DNA of 64,000 bases, taken from assembly GCF_001579805.1 (NCBI RefSeq), contig NZ_CP014546.1, positions 2,728,001-2,792,000 of the forward strand. The letters run 5' to 3'. The stretch comes from Pseudomonas azotoformans. GTDB lineage: Bacteria > Pseudomonadota > Gammaproteobacteria > Pseudomonadales > Pseudomonadaceae. The notes under the pieces were generated by a model, which saw only the letters and a list, made by a program, of their open reading frames with translations, did no database searches and was not told the DNA's origin. Position 1 is the stretch's first letter; each line of letters begins with the position of its first letter. Shown here one piece after another: positions 29,889 to 40,389 of this stretch. The translations under genes and the position numbers were made by a program.

Positions 29889-32800
29889 TCATGAGGCGGG
29901 CCCGGTCTCGTAGACCTCCAACCGTTGCAACACCTGGCGTGTCATGCGCCGGGCGAGGGCCTGCTCGCTCGGCACGTCCTCGGTGAAGCCGGCAGCCAGG
30001 ATGCATTCGTAGCTTTCGGCGCTCATCGGCTGGCCGCTGAGCACATCGGCGTGGGGCACGTTGAGCGCGTCGGCCAGAATCAGCAGGCGAGGTTGCAGGA
30101 CGCTGCGTTCTTCGGTCCCCGCGCTGGCCCATTGGTTCTGGGCGAATAGCAGGTCGTCCAGCGGGTCGATCAGTGCGTTCGCACGTTCAAGGCTGGCCTG
30201 GAATTCGGCGGCATGGGTGTCGCGCAGATGGCGGTCCCACAATGGTTGCTCAAGCATGCCGTCCACCAGCCCATCTCCTGTTTCCAGGCGCATCACTTCG
30301 TCGAACGCATGATTGAGCCGGGTGAGGCTGACATCGGCGGTCGCGCGGTAACTCATGTGCGGCGACACCCAGGGCAGTTTCAGGCGTGCCTTCAAGCCGC
30401 TGTGATAGGCCAGATACACCTCTACTTCATCCACTGTACCCGGTTCGCCGTCGATCACGTCGGTGCTGAAACGCAACCCTTGGCCACCTTCGTCCCGCGG
30501 TTTGATCCGCTGCCGGATATCGTCCTTGGCCACCTGGTTGAGGCGATCCAGGCGTGACTTCCCCCTGGCCAGCTGGGCCAGCTTCAAGGACTTCAGCTCA
30601 CCGCGCAGGTCGCGATTGATCTCCACCAGCTGCACCTCAAAGCCCATCGCGTTGAAGATGTGTGCGCCGGCATCGGCGCAGGTCACCGGGTTACTGGCCA
30701 TCTGAAACAACCGTGCACGCAGCTCCGGGTCGCCATCCATCGCCAGCAGCATGCGCCAGACCCTGTCAGTCAAGTTGGCACGGCCGTGTTCATACAGCTC
30801 GGCGTCATAGTCCTCTTCAACCAACGCCGAAGGCTCCAGGCTTTTGATCACTTCGAAAAAACCCTGGGAGCCGTGCTCTTCCTCGATGTCTTGCCACAGC
30901 TGCAACATCCAGGGCACATGCTCCTCACCTTCGTTCTGCAGCCAGAAGCTCGCATCGCCGCGCGGTGGGTAGCTGCGGTTTGGATCGAGGCCAGCCTCCA
31001 GGCGGTAACTGACCAGCAACTGCTCATTGGCCGGGCTCAGGTGGTTGCGATCCAGACGGGCGCGCGCCAGCACCCGGGCCTGGGCCTGCCAGGGCAAAAA
31101 TTGCGGAAGGGTGTTGATCGGGGTGTTGCGCACATCCAGGAAAAAGTTGGCGGACCGTGGTTGGTCGAACAACCCCGCGGGCCATTCGCTGATCGCCGTG
31201 TTGTTCAACGACAAGGCTTCCAGGTGCGGCAAGCGGCTCAGGTCCGGTGCGCGGACAAGCTGGCGGTTATCACCCAGGAACAGCTGGCGTAAATGGGATC
31301 GGTTGGCGAGTTGTCGCAGGCTCCCGGCATCCCAGGCGATGGGATTGCTTTCCAGGTTCAGGTGCGTCAACGCGGGCATGTTTTGGATGGCTTGCGGCAT
31401 CCGCGTCAGTTGATTGTCGCGCAGGTGCAGGCTTATCAGGTTGGGGAAGCTGTCGAGCAACGGCGTGTCGTTGTCCAGCAATTGGGTGTCGCTCAGTTCC
31501 AGATGCAGCACATGATCAAAGTTGGCGCGCAGGCGTAGATTGCCGAGCAGGCCCGTCAGGCGCACGCTTTGTATGCTCAGGCGCACCCCGATCTCGTCGC
31601 TGGCAAGGTGCTCCTCCCAGGTCCTGAGCAGCGCCTTGACCAGGTAGGCGCGCTGATGCGCCACGTCTGGCGGTTCGTTGATGGGCGCATCGGTGATCCA
31701 ATTGCCGAGGTCATGTTGCAGCTCGGCTTTCTCGATCTCGCGCGCCTCGAAGCGCTGGCGTTGGAGCGGGTCGTCGAGGCTGCGCACGTAGGCGTCGATA
31801 AGGCTTTGTTTGGCGTAGGGGTAGAGTGCCTTGACCCGTTGTTCCAGAGTGCCGGGGAACAGGTCGCTGCGCCAGGCGGCCACGGGGTGCATGGGCGCTT
31901 GCACCAGTTGGCGCTGATCCTGGGGCGACAAGGCTTTGGTTTTCGGATCGGCCATGGTTGTGCGACGTGGTTCGGGCGCCAGCAATGTATCCATCACCCA
32001 ATCTTTGAGGGCCGCGCCGTCGGCGCCTATTGCACCCCGTTTGGCAGCGGGTAGTGCGTGCAGCACGGCGTCGAAGAACTCCGTGGCGGGTTGCAGCAGT
32101 TGCTGGCGCTCATCGTAGACCTCATAGAACCCATTGGTTTTGCGCAGCAGGCGACGGTGGCGCGCCGGCTCTGGCCCGGCGCTCGCGCGGACGTTGGCGA
32201 TGGGCGTGTGCTGGCGGATTTCGATTCGGCAATCTTCCAGGCTGTCGCTGTAGAGGCGCAGGGTGTTGAGCACCATTTGTTCGGTCTCGGGGCCGAGTAA
32301 TTGTGGGTCGTAGAAACCCTGGTAGGCATGGGCGCCACGGGCCTGTAGCTGCAAGGCGCGGGCGAGGTTTTTCAGGCGCAGGGGCAGGCGTTTTTCAGTC
32401 GCCATGATCGCCAACTCTTGCTGATGCGCCTGGGCGAGCACGTGGCGAACCAGGCTTTTAGGCAGGTTGGGGCAGGTTTCGCGCACGCGCACGCCGTGCG
32501 CGGTGGTGAGGTCTTCACTGTGACGGTACAGGTAGTTGAACAATGCACCGCGGCGCGCGGCGAGATGGTCGGCGAGGCGATTGCGCAACGCATCGATTTG
32601 CGTGGCGCGGCCTTCGGGCAATGTGCCGAGCAGCGTTGTGAGCCTGGGCGGGTCGAGAAAATTCACCAAGCGTTCCGGCAGCTTGCCGAGGTTCAAATCC
32701 GCGCGGCTGATGAGCAGAGTGTGCACCGCCTCGGGGTCGCCGAAGCGCAGGGGCCCGCCGCTGAGGTCGGCGTCTTCGTACACCAGGATTGCCACATCGT

Positions 32801-34718
32801 ACGGCCAGCCCGGCAGTTCGGTGGCAATGTGCGGGCTCCAGTAGGTGTCTTGGTCCACCGGTTCGCCGGCGCGCAGTTGCTCGGGCAGTTCGGCGGCCTG
32901 CTGGCTGAGGCGTACGCGCTTGAGCGTGTCGTCCAGCAGCGGCGCCGCCAGGTTATCGGCCTGCACGGCGCGCAGGGCGCCATGGTCGAGGCCACTGGTG
33001 CGCAGGATCTGTTGATGCTGTGCATCGGTGAACGGGCCGAGTGCCTGCAAGCGGCGCTCGTCGTTCCAGGCGCGGGGGCTGTCGTCGTGGCGGATCGACG
33101 GCGTATAGGCGTCTGAGCGGGTCGGGTGCTGGATGAGATGGTCGCCGCTAGCGGCATCGAACTTGACTGCGTAGTGCTGGCCTTCAAGGGGCAGGATCTT
33201 TTGCCCGGCATAGGTGTGGAGGCCCAGGGCGTCGGGCGTTGAGTCGGCGGGCAGTTGGAGGTTTTGCCGGTAGGGCGTCGGGTCGGGGTTCCACAGGCGT
33301 GTCCTGCCATTGACTTCGACCGGGCGCAGGCCATCGACGAACACCGAGCGCGCCAGCTCGCCGCCGACGCCAAACGCTGCCAGTTGCACCACGTCGCTGA
33401 CCACGCCCACCAAATGCCCGGCGGCTTCCATCGCCTGGCCCTCGGCGAGGTCGACCACGCCTTCCACCAGCTCATCCAGTAATTGGTAGGCGGTGTAGGC
33501 CAGCATCGCTTCGCCGAGCAGCGGCACGAACGGAGTTGCCACCAGCAGTGCCACGTTGAGCAGGCCTTCGAGGGTTTGTGTGAGGGCGTCCCACCAGGCC
33601 CAGCGCGCTCGGCTGTCGGCCACTGCGGTGGCGACGGCGAGGTCGCGGCCATCGTTGAGGATTTTGTTCAGCGCGGCCCGGTACAGCTGCGGCCACAGGT
33701 CGCCGTCGATGCGGGCCGCGACAAGGGTCGGGTGCTGTTGCAGGCCACTGAAAAAGCGCGGGCGTTGCGAGTGGTCGACGAACTGGCTGAAGAACTGGCA
33801 GTAGGTGGAATCTTTCAACCGGTCGAGCAGTGCATCACGAAGTGCCGCGGTGCTGGGGTATTGCCGGATCGCGCCGTTGGGGTCATGGGGGATGTACGCC
33901 AGCACGGACACCACCGTCGTGGCCTGGTCGAGGTCGGCGGCGATCAGCAGGATGCCGGTGAGCAGTGTGTCCAGCATGCGCAGCCGATAAAACTGCATCA
34001 GCCCGCGCTCGCCTTTTACCGTGCGTTGCAGCACGTGAAAGGTATCGGCGGTGATGTCTCCGTGCAGTAACGCCAAGTGAGCGGCGCTATCGAGGGCGGC
34101 TTGCTGGCTCGCGATCACTTGGGGTTGCAGCGCCGTATTGTCGAGCAGGTGGTGTTGCAGGTGGCGTGCGTACTGCGCACCCAGGTCCACGTCGCGGCAC
34201 AGGGCGACGAACTGCGCAATGCTCATGCGCGCATCATGGGCCAAGGGCTCGAAATGGCCGCGCGCGTCGGGGCGGGTGATGTAGCGCGAGTCGTCGGTGA
34301 AGGTCTCGCCGTGGGCGAAGTTCTGCAAGGCGGCGTCCAGCAATGACAGGGTGCGGCTGGTGGTGCCCGTGATCGATCCGCCTTGGGTTTTTACCAGAAA
34401 CAGATAGGTGGCGCGCACGTCGAGTTCGAGCCCGTGGCGCTTGAGCAAGGCCTGGCTGAGCAAGGGTTGGGCAAAGGCGTAAACGTCTTGCAGGTCTTTG
34501 AGCTGCCGGTCGACGCTGTTCTGCGTGGCCCAGGCCCGGGCATTGGCCGCCTTGAGCGGGGCATGGTCGTGGTCGGTGGCACGCAACAGCGCCGGCACCT
34601 GCGCCAGCGGGGCCTGGCCCAGCGCCTGCGCACGTGGCCAGGCGGTGGATGCGAGCCAGTCGGGCAGGTTGCGTTTGATCAGTGAGTAGTGCGGGCCGTT
34701 GTGCGGGGGAGCAGGCAT
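29889..34718 (-). CDS. Giant dermonecrotic-toxin-domain protein with LRRs and a NEL E3 ubiquitin ligase domain
   Basis: A 1609-residue protein. The N-terminal 800 residues are of the dermonecrotic toxin-like type (DUF6543) with a hydrophobic stretch near residues 400-470 (LLNVALLVATPFVPLLGEAML). About six leucine-rich repeats follow at 1070-1205 (LISLHLRDNQLTRMP, LTHLNLESNP, LEALSLNNTAISEWP). The C terminus is a NEL domain as in IpaH/SspH, with the catalytic Cys1347 in PVTCADAG (codon 30678-30680), the CxD pattern of NEL ligases. It would ubiquitinate eukaryotic proteins after delivery. No signal peptide, type III or type VI genes are nearby, so the delivery route is unknown. It stands alone on the minus strand. 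Confidence 0.85.
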   Translation of the reverse strand: MPAPPHNGPHYSLIKRNLPDWLASTAWPRAQALGQAPLAQVPALLRATDHDHAPLKAANARAWATQNSVDRQLKDLQDVYAFAQPLLSQALLKRHGLELDVRATYLFLVKTQGGSITGTTSRTLSLLDAALQNFAHGETFTDDSRYITRPDARGHFEPLAHDARMSIAQFVALCRDVDLGAQYARHLQHHLLDNTALQPQVIASQQAALDSAAHLALLHGDITADTFHVLQRTVKGERGLMQFYRLRMLDTLLTGILLIAADLDQATTVVSVLAYIPHDPNGAIRQYPSTAALRDALLDRLKDSTYCQFFSQFVDHSQRPRFFSGLQQHPTLVAARIDGDLWPQLYRAALNKILNDGRDLAVATAVADSRARWAWWDALTQTLEGLLNVALLVATPFVPLLGEAMLAYTAYQLLDELVEGVVDLAEGQAMEAAGHLVGVVSDVVQLAAFGVGGELARSVFVDGLRPVEVNGRTRLWNPDPTPYRQNLQLPADSTPDALGLHTYAGQKILPLEGQHYAVKFDAASGDHLIQHPTRSDAYTPSIRHDDSPRAWNDERRLQALGPFTDAQHQQILRTSGLDHGALRAVQADNLAAPLLDDTLKRVRLSQQAAELPEQLRAGEPVDQDTYWSPHIATELPGWPYDVAILVYEDADLSGGPLRFGDPEAVHTLLISRADLNLGKLPERLVNFLDPPRLTTLLGTLPEGRATQIDALRNRLADHLAARRGALFNYLYRHSEDLTTAHGVRVRETCPNLPKSLVRHVLAQAHQQELAIMATEKRLPLRLKNLARALQLQARGAHAYQGFYDPQLLGPETEQMVLNTLRLYSDSLEDCRIEIRQHTPIANVRASAGPEPARHRRLLRKTNGFYEVYDERQQLLQPATEFFDAVLHALPAAKRGAIGADGAALKDWVMDTLLAPEPRRTTMADPKTKALSPQDQRQLVQAPMHPVAAWRSDLFPGTLEQRVKALYPYAKQSLIDAYVRSLDDPLQRQRFEAREIEKAELQHDLGNWITDAPINEPPDVAHQRAYLVKALLRTWEEHLASDEIGVRLSIQSVRLTGLLGNLRLRANFDHVLHLELSDTQLLDNDTPLLDSFPNLISLHLRDNQLTRMPQAIQNMPALTHLNLESNPIAWDAGSLRQLANRSHLRQLFLGDNRQLVRAPDLSRLPHLEALSLNNTAISEWPAGLFDQPRSANFFLDVRNTPINTLPQFLPWQAQARVLARARLDRNHLSPANEQLLVSYRLEAGLDPNRSYPPRGDASFWLQNEGEEHVPWMLQLWQDIEEEHGSQGFFEVIKSLEPSALVEEDYDAELYEHGRANLTDRVWRMLLAMDGDPELRARLFQMASNPVTCADAGAHIFNAMGFEVQLVEINRDLRGELKSLKLAQLARGKSRLDRLNQVAKDDIRQRIKPRDEGGQGLRFSTDVIDGEPGTVDEVEVYLAYHSGLKARLKLPWVSPHMSYRATADVSLTRLNHAFDEVMRLETGDGLVDGMLEQPLWDRHLRDTHAAEFQASLERANALIDPLDDLLFAQNQWASAGTEERSVLQPRLLILADALNVPHADVLSGQPMSAESYECILAAGFTEDVPSEQALARRMTRQVLQRLEVYETGPAS

Positions 34719-34781
34719 GGCGGATGACCTTGTGTCGTGGACAAGGCCATCAGCCTAGGGCCCGCGTGCAAGTGCCAGGGG

Positions 34782-35729
34782 TTAGATAGTTAGGTCATCG
34801 GCCAGCACCTCTACCGTTGGCCCGGCGGGCGGCGGAATGACCGGGCAGTTCGGCGCGAGTGCGCTGAGCTGGCCGTAGGTGTAGTCCAGCGCTTCGGTGG
34901 ACAGCACGTCGCGCACGCTCCAGGTGTCGGTCCAGGGCGCGGTTTTGTCTGCCGCGTGAAACACCAATCTTGCGTCCATGTCGAGGTTCGGCCAGCCGCT
35001 TTGCGGCAGGTACGGCGAAAGGGTCGGGTGCTGGCGTTTCCAGCGTTCCCACAGCAGGTCGAGGTAGCAGTGATGCAGGAAGAACACCGGGTCGTTCGGT
35101 GAGGTGTTGACCCCCATATTGCCGCCCACCCAGCGATGCACCGGGTCGTGCAGCATGCCTTCGCAGAAATTCAGCCAGGTGTCGGGGCCGCTGGCGTAAG
35201 GGGTTTTTGACAGGGCCGCCGTGACCTGTTCGTTGTCGGGCAAGTGCGCGCCCGCTTCGTTGCCAAAATCACGGCGCAAGCCTGCATCGCCTGCCTCCTC
35301 ATCCCAGATTCTTAGCGCAAACTGCCCTGCCTGTGCCGCAAACGGCCCGCTAACCACGCGAAAGTTCTGTTCGCGGTCGCCGTTGCCACCCAGAAAGGTC
35401 GGGGTGAATGGGTCGTTGGGGCCGTTCAACGTCCAGTCCCAGAACGGCAAGGTGATGCGGGTGTCATTGGCGGCCGTTTGCAGGGCGCGTTCGAACTGGC
35501 GCAGGAACACCCGATGCCAAGGGAAAAATAAGGGACTGCGGTGCGGCATGGGTTGGAATTGGTCGGTGCCGCCGAGGGCATTTTTATGCACCTGCACAAA
35601 GTCGTCGTAGCGGTTTTGCTGGCCGGGGCGCAGCACGCTGGCGGTGTCGTTTTTCAAGCGCAGGACGGCTTCGACAAAGGCGGTTTTCTGTTCGCGGGTC
35701 ATGTGGCGATGGTTGAGCCGAATATCCAT
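34782..35729 (-). CDS. Tyrosinase (type 3 copper oxidase)
   Basis: A 315-residue enzyme oxidising phenols to o-quinones. CuA residues lie in the early HRSPLFFPWHRVFLRQFE block. CuB residues lie in HDPVHRWVGG and in NDPVFFLHHCYLDLLWERW. It has no signal peptide and no adjacent MelC1-type caddie gene, which is common for this bacterial subgroup. I start at 35729 (MDIRLNHRHM) rather than the upstream ATG, which lacks a usable RBS. It is flanked by the NEL toxin gene, on the same strand 63 bases downstream, and a divergent toxin-like gene. A role in melanin or in protein tyrosine oxidation is not decidable here. Confidence 0.9.
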   Translation of the reverse strand: MDIRLNHRHMTREQKTAFVEAVLRLKNDTASVLRPGQQNRYDDFVQVHKNALGGTDQFQPMPHRSPLFFPWHRVFLRQFERALQTAANDTRITLPFWDWTLNGPNDPFTPTFLGGNGDREQNFRVVSGPFAAQAGQFALRIWDEEAGDAGLRRDFGNEAGAHLPDNEQVTAALSKTPYASGPDTWLNFCEGMLHDPVHRWVGGNMGVNTSPNDPVFFLHHCYLDLLWERWKRQHPTLSPYLPQSGWPNLDMDARLVFHAADKTAPWTDTWSVRDVLSTEALDYTYGQLSALAPNCPVIPPPAGPTVEVLADDLTI

Positions 35730-35921
35730 GGTGAGTCTCTGATTGGAATTGAGAGCGGCCAATTTAGAAACGAATCCGGGCCGGCACCATCATCCAAGGC
35801 GCCGCTGATTGTCGGAGGGCACCCTTTGCTCAGGTAAGCCTTGGGGCGCAGTAGATGTGTAGCGCGGCGAGGCGGGTGGGCGACGTTAGGATCAGGCTTA
35901 AACCTTATCGAGACCCCTTTG

Positions 35922-38900
35922 ATGACTGCTTCCGATACCTCCGTGCGCCAAGTACACATCGGCGAAGTGCTGACCCTGTTCAGCGACCCCCCGTCCCTGA
36001 ATGACGTCGCCGCCGACAGTGCGCAGGCCTACTTGGACTTGCATTTTGCCGGGCGTCATTACAACGCGAGCCACCTGTATATCGTTGCCCCCGGCGGACC
36101 CTATCGACCGCTGTTCGAGTGGGTGCTGGAGCGTTTATCTACGGCCAGCCCGACGTGGTTGGTCGAGCACCATCACCAAGTGCTGCAACGTCTGCGCGAA
36201 GACTACGTGCCGGGCGGTCCGAGCCATGCCGAGTTGGAGGCGTTGATCAACCGCTGTGGCGCCGAGTTGCTGGACTTTTACGCGCTGCGCCTGCAAGCCT
36301 GGTGGCGTGACGCGCTGCCGGTGGACATGACGCGCTGGGGCTACTTGTCGGATCAGTTGCTGGAAATGTTTTACGACTCGCCCCGCCCGTCCGGCATGAG
36401 CCAGGCACGGTTCGAGGCGATATTCCCCAAGGCGCACATCCATCCGCTGCGCCCTGATCGGTTGTGGAGCGCCCACGGCGCGACGTTGCGCGTGCAAACC
36501 GTGCACCTACAGCAACCGGCGCAGATGCTGCCGGTGTTGCTGTTCAGCCAACCTTCCCAGCCCGGCTTTTTGTTGTTCAGCCCCGCCAGCGGCGTGCAAT
36601 GGCTGGACAGCCTGGACGCACTGCAAGGGTTATTGCCCGCCTACACACCCAGCGTTGGGCAATGGTTTACCGCCGACGTCCAGGGCGACCCGTTCGATGC
36701 CTTGGCCGCCAGTTACTTGCAGCGCCAGTTGCTGCAAATCGCAAGCCTGAGCCCCAAGGTGCCGCGCTCGCTGGAGGACTACACAGCGCTGCTGAGCCTG
36801 ATCACCGACAGCCAGCGCTGGTTCGTGGTGCCGCTGACAGAGCGCCAACAGTTTTTGCAGGAAAAGCTGCCGCTGTGGCTGGCCCATGCGGATACCGCTG
36901 CCTGTATTGCCTACGCGCAACTGTTGCAGGCCTTGGTCCTTGATCGTCAGCAACAGGGGACGGCAAACTTTCTGGAGGGCATCCCTACGCTGAAAGACTA
37001 TGCCGAGCAGCAACTGCAGGCCTGCCTGCGCAAGATTCCCAGGGCAGCGACGCTCGTGCCGGGCGATGTCAGGCTGACCTTCGAGCGGGTGATCGCCGCC
37101 GCGGTGCCGTCTCAAGGGGGCTTCATCGCCGGCGAGGTCGAGCGTATCGAGGTGACGCTGACCGAACTGGCCCAGGAAAACCTCGCCGGGTTCCCGTATG
37201 CCGCCAAGGCGGTCCACCCGGCGTGGCTGAGTTACGACACGCTCAAGGGCTGTGTGACGCAGGTCGATGTCGGCCAGGCCCTATCCGGCGCTGTTGAAAA
37301 AACACCTGGTGGATGACGCTGCCGAGGTGGCGCGCCGCCGCCAGCGTTTCAGCCGGCAACTGCGCATTCAACTGCCGATGCAGGTGCTGGAATGGCAAAT
37401 TACCGGTAAGCATGGCCTTACCGCCGAGGGGTTTCGGCGCGTGCGAGCGGCGTTGCGCGCCACGGCCGCCGAGCGCCAGGGTATGGCGCTCTGGCCGTTG
37501 GCGTTCAAGGCTACGCCTGCTGCGGCGGCGGATACGGTGGCGAATATGTTCATCATCGGCCCGCACCACGGCGACGACGGTTGCCACGTGTTGTACCGGC
37601 CCTTGTTCGAGCCAGCGGTGCTGGAATACCCCTCGCTGGAGGCTTTATGCGAGGCGATCAGGCAACCGGGGGCGATCCAGGACAGCGTGTTGACCTGGAT
37701 CGAATCCCGGCGCCAGGCGGTGTACGCCCACGGCGGTTTTCGTGAGCCCCATGTGCGGCATTTCCTGGCGGGCGATGAGTTCACCCGTTATGCGAAACCG
37801 GCTCCCGCGCAGTTGAGCAAAGCCCTGTCCAGCACAGACCCGGCGCAGCAATTGTTTACCAGCATGGCGCAGGCGCTGGTGGCGCTGGCCGACCGTCAAT
37901 CGGTGTCGAATGCCGAACAACGCTGGGCCAGCCTCAAGCTCATCGGCTGGCTGCTGTTCGGCACCCTGCAACCGCTGTTGGCTGGGCCGCTGATGTTGGC
38001 GGGCTGGCTGGTGCAACTGATGGACAGTGCCGATCAGGACATCGTCGCCTTGCAAGGCGCCGATCCGCAAGCGCGTAACGCGGCGCTGCTGGATATGCTG
38101 GTGAACCTGACGGTGATCGTCGCGCACCAGGCCGCGCCCCATGATGTGCAGCGGCATGTGGCGCTGGAGCATCCGGTGTTTGCGCCGCAGGTCGATCCTG
38201 TCGTCTTGCCGCCCCGGCGAATCCAGGCGCCCGCGCAGTTCGTCGCACCCGCCGCCTGGGCCAATGCCCGTGATGCCCTGACCCCCGCCATGCAGGCGCG
38301 ACTCACTGCATTGAGCCTGAAAAGCTATCCCGCGCCCTGGCCCAGGGCACTGCCCGGCGCCGAACAACGGGGTCAATGGCAAGGCTTGCTGCGGGTTGGG
38401 CAGCAATGGCAGGCACTGGTGCGCGGCCAGCAATTTCGCGTGCGCATGGAGCAAGGGCGGGTGCGGGTGGTCAGCGTCGATGGCAGTCGCCCTGGCCCGT
38501 GGCTTAAGGCGGTGAACTCGGGCCAATGGGACATCGACTTGCAATTGCGCCTCAGCGGTGGCGCTGACGCTGTGGAGGAGGCTGTGCCGGACCTCAAGCA
38601 GTTGGAAGCCCAGTACCAGCAGGCGATGACCGAACGTACCCGCGCGCAGCGGGCGATGGAGATTGCCCGCAACCTGACGCAGCAAAGCGGGCTGGATGAG
38701 CAACAACTCAGCAGTTTTAGAGCGCGCTATCGTCAGGCGCTGGAGGACAAGGTGCGGCAATCGATCAAGGAGTTGCAGCTGCTGCAACGCTTGCACCAAC
38801 GGGCGCGCCGGCCCAGGCATGAAGAGGAGCTGAGCCAACTGCTGGAATCGCTTGTGCTCACGCTGCAACTGCTCGATATCCACTTGAGCAGTGAAGTGCG

Positions 38901-40389
38901 CCTGGCCAATACCCGTGTGGTGCCACTGCTCAACCGTTCTGACAACGACAGCGGCGACGAACAAGCCCACGCCGCGCTGAACCAGGGCATGCGCGCATTG
39001 GCGGCCAGTTACGACAGTGCTATCCGCTGGCGCAGCCAGGAAGATCGCTACCTGAATGAACTGCGCGAAGTGCCCCGGTTCGGACGTGACAAAAGTGCGG
39101 CGTTGCTCGCCCAGACGCCGGCACGCCCTTCGCTGCTAGACCTGCAATCCCTGCAATTGAGCACTTTGTGGGGGCTGGCTATCGATACGCCCGACACGGT
39201 GTTCGAGGACGATGTGTTTGAGCGCCTGTCGACGACCGTTGTCCGCGCGCGTTGGGCCAGCCGCTCGCTGGCGGAACGCGCACAGGTACAGGCCAGCGAT
39301 GCCGAGCAGATTGAACTGCTCGACAGCATCAACCACATCTTTGCCCAGACCGATGACCAGATCGAATTCTGGCGCGCCATGGAGCCAGAGAAATTCGACC
39401 TGGAGTATTTGGAGAAACTCCAGCAATTGCTCACGGGCTTGCACCAGCAAGTCGAGCGTGACCTGAGTGCGTTGTTGCAGCCTGCATCAGTTGAAGCGAC
39501 TGTACCCGCGCCTGGCACCAGCCCGCGCAAGAAGATCATCCGCACGCGTAACCGCGACCTACTTGTGGCCCGCACGGAACCGGCCGCCCGTACGACGGCG
39601 CAATTGACCGATGCCACCGGCAGTGTGATCGGCACCTTTACCGAGGCCGATGACGGTGTCTGGGAGCCAGTGCCTGCCCCTGCGCGCCCTGACCCGGAAC
39701 TGGGCAGCCTGGTGAAAACCGCCCATGCGTTGCTGCAAGACGTTGACAGCACCATCACCAAGGTTGACACGCTGGCGGCGCGAGCAAACACCCCGGCTTC
39801 TCTTCAGGACCTGCTCGAAGCCGAGGCCCGCCGCCGCCTGTGGGTGGCCAACAAAATCCGCGAAAAGCTCAACGACGAGGGCAACATCCGCCTGGCTGCT
39901 GTACAGCAAACCAAAGCGCGCACCGCCGAAGCCGAGTTGCGCAAGGTGGTGACACGCCTGGAGTCTGCCGGTCTGGCGGCACGCATTCGCGCTACCCTGG
40001 GCAAACCCTTGAACCAGGATGACGTTGCGTTTTTGCACCAGCAACATCAAGTGAGCATCTTGCGTGAGGGTTCACGTGTCGCGCTCAAGGGCCGTCGCGA
40101 TGACTATTTGCAGGTGTATGCGGTCAACGATGCCCACACCGGAAAAACGCTGGCCTACGCGCATTTTCACTACGCACGCGGCCAGGGCCCGGACGATCAT
40201 TTCACTGCCGCGCACCTCAAGACCCCTGAGCAGGCACGGCTGGGGCGCCAGGCCCAGGCACAAGCCGAGGCGCAGGCATTTGCGCGCATGCGTATGGGGC
40301 AGACCGGGCGCGCGCAGCAAACCCTGGAGATCCATCGCTCAGAGATTCAATTGGCCTTGGCGCGGCGGGTGTTTTTCAGTGTCGACTAA
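35922..40389 (+). pseudogene. Giant dermonecrotic-toxin-domain protein, interrupted by a +1 frameshift
   Basis: The repaired protein is about 1488 residues and shares the layout of its neighbours: N-terminal toxin-like region, a hydrophobic segment (LIGWLLFGTLQPLLAGPLML), coiled-coil stretches (for example 38600-38900) and a C-terminal module with AYAHFHYARGQGPDDHF. The first frame stops at 37316. The second resumes as SARPYPALLKKHLVDD. Removing one C from the CCC at 37280-37282 (GGCCCTAT to GGCCTAT) gives VGQAYPALLKKHL without a gap. No catalytic domain is recognised at the C terminus. Its 3' end overlaps the convergent penicillin-binding protein gene by 51 bases. Confidence 0.8.
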
